From assembly GCA_934120675.1 (NCBI GenBank), contig CAKOUU010000004.1, forward strand, positions 36,732 through 100,731: a DNA stretch of 64,000 nucleotides. The letters run 5' to 3'. Of this stretch, positions 59,601 through 64,000 are shown piece by piece. The notes beneath the pieces are model-generated. The model ran no database searches. It was not told the origin of the DNA and saw nothing but the letters and a program-made list of their open reading frames with translations. The position numbers and the translations under genes are program-made. The stretch is from an uncultured Clostridia bacterium. Lineage in GTDB: Bacteria; Bacillota; Clostridia; TANB77; CAG-508. Positions within the stretch are counted from its first letter, which is position 1; every line of letters starts with the position of its first letter.

Positions 59601-61971
59601 ATTTTCTTATTTCTAAACCTTTATTTTCTAAATCTTTAATAATATTATCCAAAATAGTATTAATTTCTTCATCATTTAAAGTTCTATCAGGTGTACCAAA
59701 TGTTAATGAATAAGCAATACTTCTCTTGTTAGAATCAATATTTTTACCCTCATAAACATCAAATACATTTATATCTAATAGTAGCTTTCCAGCTTTTTTC
59801 TTAATTAACATTTCAACTTCTTTTGATGTCATATTTTTATCAACTAATAATGCTAAATCTTTTTTAACAACTGGGAATTTTGAAATTTCTTTGAATTTCA
59901 TTTTTCCTACTCTTTTCGCTAACAATTTGTCTAAGTTGATTTCCATTACATAAACCGCTTCTTTTTCTACTGATGGATGTATTCTTCCTACAATTCCTAC
60001 AACATCATTGTTTACTGAAATTTCTGCAGTTTGACCTGGATGGAATTCTGCTGGCATTTGTTTTGGCAATACAAAACTGTATCTTCCTGCATATCCTAAA
60101 TAGTCTAATAATTCTTCTGTTACACCTTTTATGTCATAAAAGTCAACATTTTTGCTATGTCCTATTCCTTCATAATATTTTCCTGTCATTAACACACAGA
60201 TTTTTTGATTTTCTCCGTATTCTTCACCCTTTTTCCAGAATCCTTTTCCAATTTCAAAAAGGCAAACATCTTTGTTTTCACGTGCTTTGTTATATTCATA
60301 AATTTTATATAATGAAGGTATCATGCTATATCTTAATGTGTTTCTTTCTTCTGTTATTGGGTCCAATAATCTGACTTCTTCAAATTCGTCTGTTGTGAAT
60401 TTGTGAACATCTTTATCATTTATTAAGATATATGATAATGTTTCGTTTAATCCCATATTTGACATTTTTGCTCTTATTTTTCTTGCTGTTTTGTCTAGAT
60501 GTCCCATTTTCATTGGAACTACTGGTAGTTTACCTTGAATGTTGTCAACTCCATAGATTCTTCCAACTTCTTCTATTAAATCTGCTCTAATTGATATATC
60601 AATTCTTCTTGTTGGTACTGTAACGATTACAGTATCTTCTTTTGCATCTGTTTTGAAGTCTAATTTTCTAAATACGTCAACAATATCTTCTTTTGATATG
60701 TTTGTTCCTAACACATCATTTATTTCTTTATATGATATTTCAATTACTTTTTCTTCATTTTTTGTAACATCATATTTTACAATTCCTGTTTCAATTTCTG
60801 CATCTGCATATTTTTGTAATAATGTACATGCTCTTTCCATTGCCATATAAGTTCTTGCAGGGTCAAGTCCTTTTTCGAATCTGTTACTTGCTTCACTTCT
60901 TAGGATTTTATTTGATGTTTTTCTTACTTTTACTGAATCAAATATTGCTGATTCGATTATTACATTTTTAGTTGTTTCTTCAACTTCTGTGTCTAATCCA
61001 CCCATAACACCTGCTAAGCCAATGGCTTTTGTTCCATCTGTTATAACTATATCTTCGCTTGATAAAGTTCTTTCTGTGTTATCTAGTGTTGTTAATTTTT
61101 CTCCATCTTCTGCCATTCTAACAACTATTTTGTTGCCCAAATTATCTGCGTCATAGAAGTGTAGTGGTTGACCTAATTCTAGCATTACATAGTTACTAAT
61201 GTCTACAACATTGTTTATTGGTCTAATTCCACAAGCGATTAGTCTGTTTTTTATAAATTCTGGACTTTCTTTTATTGTTACATTTTTAGCTTTTTTTGCC
61301 AAGAATAATCTACAATTTTCTGTATCAACTCCAACTGAAAATTCTTTATTTACGTCTTCTCCACTTTCTTTGTATCCATATTCAACCGGTTTTACTTTTT
61401 TGTCATAAATTGCTCCTAGTTCATAAGCCATACCTAAAATACTTAATAAATCTCCTCTGTTTGCAGTTAATTCAAAATCAATAACACCATCATCTAATCC
61501 CATATATTTAATTGGGTCTTCTCCAACAGGTGCATCTGCTGGTAATTCATGTATTCCATTTTTATCTGCTTCAGATAAGAATTTTTTATCAATTCCTATT
61601 TCATATAAAGCACATAACATACCATTTGATTCTTGTCCTCTAATCATACCTTTCTTGATTTTAAAATCTCCCGGAAGTTCTGCTCCAACTTGTGCAACAA
61701 TAACTTTTATGCCTTTTCTGGCATTTGGTGCACCACAAACTATATCTAACACTTCACTTCCAATATCAACTTTACATAGATGTAAGTGGTCAGAATCTGG
61801 ATGCATTTCACATTCTTTTATTTCTCCTATTACTAGTTTTGTTGCATTTACTAATTTTTCTGCAGAATCATATTCATTTCCAGCTTTTGTCATCGCTTCT
61901 GCTATATCTTTTACGCTTAATTCGCTATCTAAATCTATATAGTCTTTTACAAAATTTAAACTTAAATTCAT
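59599..61971 (-). CDS. pheT: Phenylalanyl-tRNA synthetase beta subunit
   Basis: 790 residues: N-terminal EMAP-like tRNA-binding domain (about 40-150), B3/B4 editing domain, B5 DNA-binding-like fold, catalytic-like core and a C-terminal anticodon-binding FDX-ACB domain (about 700-790). Seen are IVCGAPNARKGIKVIVAQ, GIRPINNVVDISNYVMLELG and SEASNRFEKGLDP. Full length. It forms an alpha2-beta2 enzyme with PheS, encoded 43 nt upstream. Confidence 0.97.
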   Translation of the reverse strand: MNLSLNFVKDYIDLDSELSVKDIAEAMTKAGNEYDSAEKLVNATKLVIGEIKECEMHPDSDHLHLCKVDIGSEVLDIVCGAPNARKGIKVIVAQVGAELPGDFKIKKGMIRGQESNGMLCALYEIGIDKKFLSEADKNGIHELPADAPVGEDPIKYMGLDDGVIDFELTANRGDLLSILGMAYELGAIYDKKVKPVEYGYKESGEDVNKEFSVGVDTENCRLFLAKKAKNVTIKESPEFIKNRLIACGIRPINNVVDISNYVMLELGQPLHFYDADNLGNKIVVRMAEDGEKLTTLDNTERTLSSEDIVITDGTKAIGLAGVMGGLDTEVEETTKNVIIESAIFDSVKVRKTSNKILRSEASNRFEKGLDPARTYMAMERACTLLQKYADAEIETGIVKYDVTKNEEKVIEISYKEINDVLGTNISKEDIVDVFRKLDFKTDAKEDTVIVTVPTRRIDISIRADLIEEVGRIYGVDNIQGKLPVVPMKMGHLDKTARKIRAKMSNMGLNETLSYILINDKDVHKFTTDEFEEVRLLDPITEERNTLRYSMIPSLYKIYEYNKARENKDVCLFEIGKGFWKKGEEYGENQKICVLMTGKYYEGIGHSKNVDFYDIKGVTEELLDYLGYAGRYSFVLPKQMPAEFHPGQTAEISVNNDVVGIVGRIHPSVEKEAVYVMEINLDKLLAKRVGKMKFKEISKFPVVKKDLALLVDKNMTSKEVEMLIKKKAGKLLLDINVFDVYEGKNIDSNKRSIAYSLTFGTPDRTLNDEEINTILDNIIKDLENKGLEIRK

Positions 61972-62014
61972 TTTTTAATCTCCTTCCATTTTTTAATTTT
62001 CAAAAGAAACAAAA

Positions 62015-63064
62015 TTACTCTTCGTCCTTTCTGTCAAATTGTGATAAAAATCTAACATCATTTGTATACAAATATCTCATATCAGTAATACCATATCTAA
62101 ACATAGCCAATCTATCAATACCAGTACCAAATGCAAAACCACCAAATTTTTCTGGGTCATATCCATTCATTTTTAAAACATTTGGATGAACAATTCCTGC
62201 ACCCAAAACTTCTATCCAGCCTGTTTGTTTACATAGATTGCATCCTTTTCCGCCACATTTGAAACATGTAACATCAACTTCATAAGATGGCTCTGTGAAT
62301 GGAAAGTAACTTGGTCTAAATCTTAAATCTAAATTTGCTCCTATTATTTTTCTAACAAAAACTTCTAATGTTCCTTTTAAATCTGCTAAAGATACATTTC
62401 TTTCTTTTTTGTCAATTACTAATCCCTCTATTTGATTAAATTGATGTGAGTGTGTTGCGTCATCTTCTCTTCTATATGTTTTTCCTGCTGTAATCATTCT
62501 TATTGGTGACTTTTCTGTATTTGCCATCATTGTTCTTGCTTGAACTGCTGATGTTTGTGTTCTTAATAAATATTCGTCTGTTATATAGAAACTGTCTTGC
62601 ATATCTCTTGCAGGATGTCCTTTTGGAAGGTTTAATCTTTCAAAACAATATTCATCATTTTCAAGTTCTGGTCCTGTTACTACATCATATCCCATTGATA
62701 CAAATAAATCTTCTATGTCTTCTATTATTCTTGTTACAGGATGTAAGCTTCCTCTTTTCATTTTTGTACTTGGTAATGTGATGTCAATTTTCTCTGCTTC
62801 TAATTTTTTGTTTAATTCCTCTAGCTTGAATTTTTCTTCTTTTTCTTCAATTAATTTTTCTAGGCTTTCTTTGGCTTCATTTACAAGACCACCTATTATA
62901 GGTCTTTCTTCTGGGCTTAGTCCTCCCATACCTCTTAATACTGCTGTAAGTTCACCTTTTTTTCCTAGGTATTTTACTCTTGCATTCTCTAATGTTTGTA
63001 AATCTTCTGCTTTTGCTATTTCTTCAATAGCTGTTTTTTTGATGTTTTCAATTTGTTCTTTCAT
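62015..63064 (-). CDS. pheS: Phenylalanyl-tRNA synthetase alpha subunit
   Basis: 349 residues: N-terminal coiled-coil (about 1-90), then the class II core with motif 1 (GSLHPVTRIIEDIEDLF), motif 2 (GKTYRREDDATHSHQFNQIE) and motif 3 (GFAFGTGIDRLAMFRYG). The Cys set in CFKCGGKGCNLCKQTG is a four-Cys insert found in many bacterial PheS. It charges tRNA-Phe with PheT. A T-box leader controls expression. The strong ribosome binding site AAAGGAGAAAAG precedes the ATG. Confidence 0.97.
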   Translation of the reverse strand: MKEQIENIKKTAIEEIAKAEDLQTLENARVKYLGKKGELTAVLRGMGGLSPEERPIIGGLVNEAKESLEKLIEEKEEKFKLEELNKKLEAEKIDITLPSTKMKRGSLHPVTRIIEDIEDLFVSMGYDVVTGPELENDEYCFERLNLPKGHPARDMQDSFYITDEYLLRTQTSAVQARTMMANTEKSPIRMITAGKTYRREDDATHSHQFNQIEGLVIDKKERNVSLADLKGTLEVFVRKIIGANLDLRFRPSYFPFTEPSYEVDVTCFKCGGKGCNLCKQTGWIEVLGAGIVHPNVLKMNGYDPEKFGGFAFGTGIDRLAMFRYGITDMRYLYTNDVRFLSQFDRKDEE

Positions 63065-63104
63065 CTTTTCTCCTTTCCAAATTTTCGTGTACTTTTATCC
63101 TTTT

Positions 63105-63441
63105 GTCCCATTGGGGACGGTTCTGTTTGAGACATCGATTCCAAATAAGACATCGATGCAAAACAAAAATTGTCTTAAAAAAGGACATTTAAAAATCCAT
63201 TTCTATCCTATTAGCACTTATTTGTGCTTATAGGACGAAATGGATTTCCGTGGTACCACCTAAATTTATTAATTCTTCTTTATACTTTAAAACATTTTTT
63301 AATATACTCTTTTATTAATAAAATGCATATTTAATATAAAGTTACTAACCTCATTTTAGTTTTAACGGTGCAACCGCTTCTTCCTAATTTTTATTCTTGT
63401 TGGGTATCTTATGTACCAAACAGAACCGTCCCCAATGGGAC
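63105..63441. repeat. Perfect 25-bp inverted repeats enclosing the T-box core
   Basis: 63105-63129 and 63417-63441 are exact inverse complements with core GGGGACGGTTCTGTTTG. They flank the T-box core and terminator. Inside the left end, two GACATCGAT copies lie close together near 63131-63158. The repeat belongs to the GGGACGGTTCT family. Confidence 0.9.
63188..63262 (-). promoter_or_regulatory. T-box antiterminator/terminator of pheST
   Basis: The minus strand carries the T-box AGGTGGTACCACG (63249-63261), the site that pairs with the uncharged tRNA acceptor end. Directly after lies a long terminator hairpin (63191-63247: AAATCCATTTC...GTCCTAT...AGCAC with its complement), followed by T-runs. 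Uncharged tRNA-Phe should stop termination and raise pheST. Stem I would lie upstream, toward 63560, but I could not place the specifier codon; one repeat copy at 63417-63441 falls inside the expected leader. Confidence 0.85.
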
Positions 63442-63658
63442 ATTTTCAAAAGAAGTCCTAAAAAGTGAAATTTCTATATATAGTTTTAAATATCTTTCAG
63501 CCTCGGATATTTTCTCTGTTTGTTTTTTTATATATATACTTTGCTTTTTAATTGGATTTGTTTTATTTGTTAATCTTTTATTATGTTATCATAGTTTGAG
63601 CTATTTTTCAAGCTTTTTTTAAATTTAAATTTGGTTATTTTTAATAATTTTACATTTT

Positions 63659-64000
63659 TTATTCTTTTGATAATTTTTCTATTTCTTCTTTTTTTAGTTG
63701 AGTTGCTTCTTCAACTTGTTTACTTGTTAGTCCCATCTTTAATAATTTTCTTGCTATTTCTATGCTTTTTTCTTTAATTCCTTCTATTTTACCCTCAATT
63801 TTACCTTCTTTTCTTCCCATATCAATATACATCTGATTTTCTCTTCTTATCATATCAACCACTGCTAACACTTCTTTTTTCCTCCCTTCTTCTATTTTAT
63901 TTACTAATCTTTCTACTTCATCTTCTCCTAGTTTTTCTTTAAATACTATTTTTATTATTCTAATTAATACATCTTTATCTTCCTCTTTTGTTCTTTCTAT
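63659..64000 (-). CDS. Rpn-family nuclease/transposase-like protein, C-terminal part
   Basis: An open frame runs from the right edge to TAA at 63659, with about 113 residues visible. The part MYIDMGRKEGKIEGKIEGIK, then IARKLLKMGLTSKQVEEATQ, is the typical C-terminal tail of the Rpn/PD-(D/E)XK nuclease family proteins (recombination-promoting nuclease, PF12784-like). The nuclease domain itself lies beyond the window. Such genes are often multi-copy and mobile. The 594-nt stretch between this gene and pheS holds the T-box, the inverted repeats and a possible promoter for the leader. Confidence 0.7.
   Translation of the reverse strand: MERTKEEDKDVLIRIIKIVFKEKLGEDEVERLVNKIEEGRKKEVLAVVDMIRRENQMYIDMGRKEGKIEGKIEGIKEKSIEIARKLLKMGLTSKQVEEATQLKKEEIEKLSKE

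Noticed and set aside
1..64000. tRNA or rRNA genes
   Set aside because: No GTTCRANYC-type T-arm with a matching cloverleaf and no rRNA-like block was found by reading the intergenic regions; gaps are mostly too short.

Overview
The window looks like chromosome from an AT-rich, spore-forming Gram-positive bacterium of the class Clostridia. The grounds are the very low GC content by eye, the AAAGGAG-type ribosome binding sites with frequent TTG and GTG starts, a spoVM micro-gene, a SleB-type cortex hydrolase, CarD, a clostridial type IV pilin-like protein with its prepilin peptidase, a pheST T-box leader, and protein types throughout that fit Clostridia. Nearly all genes lie on the minus strand. 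The plus-strand exceptions are dapA (broken), pepV, nfeD-SPFH, rpmB and nth. I see no rRNA, tRNA, CRISPR array, prophage or complete insertion sequence.

Layout. 1-4.7 kb: a tight operon of an ABC-2 exporter (ATPase plus two permeases) bracketed by two paralogous HAD nucleotidase-like proteins, the second fused to a nucleoside hydrolase and cut by the window edge. 4.9-9.0 kb: an FtsX-type ABC transporter and a LytTR regulator module with two small membrane proteins. 9.2-10.9 kb: an autoregulated PadR repressor and a HAAS-SEDS fusion that lacks canonical SEDS motifs. 11-17 kb: Fic, lysS, obg, a small membrane protein, trpS and a cytosolic beta-lactamase-like hydrolase. 17-23 kb: a frameshifted dapA, then miaB, a possible transglutaminase-like protein and mutS. 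23-26 kb: a 473-bp palindrome, DUF308, rpmF, carD and half a transketolase. 26-33 kb: pepV, ftsH, DUF1189, alr and a FemAB ligase. 33-41 kb: a Cys-cluster protein, sleB, and a pilin/murB/yvcK/debranching enzyme/holA run. 41-49 kb: nfeD-SPFH, argS, tig-clpP-clpX, rpmB and the spoVM locus. 49-57 kb: nth, a five-gene putative membrane-glycolipid operon, an M24 peptidase, prepilin peptidase and yqeG. 57-64 kb: a YhgE/Pip protein, pheST with a T-box, and the C-terminal part of an Rpn-type nuclease at the edge.

A second layer runs across the window. Intergenic regions are full of inverted repeats, several with conserved loop or core sequences (GACCCGTCCC, GGGGACGGTTCT, GGGGACGTT). They recur between unrelated genes, often overlap stop codons, and occur in inverted pairs. 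One pair exactly encloses the recognisable pheS T-box core. They look like REP-type elements reused as terminators. A 473-bp nested palindrome at 23.0-23.5 kb is the largest unexplained structure.

Most genes are housekeeping: four aminoacyl-tRNA synthetases, proteolysis, DNA repair and cell wall synthesis. The parts most worth following up are the nucleotidase/ABC operon, the HAAS-SEDS protein with its PadR operator, the palindromic repeats and the glycolipid cluster.
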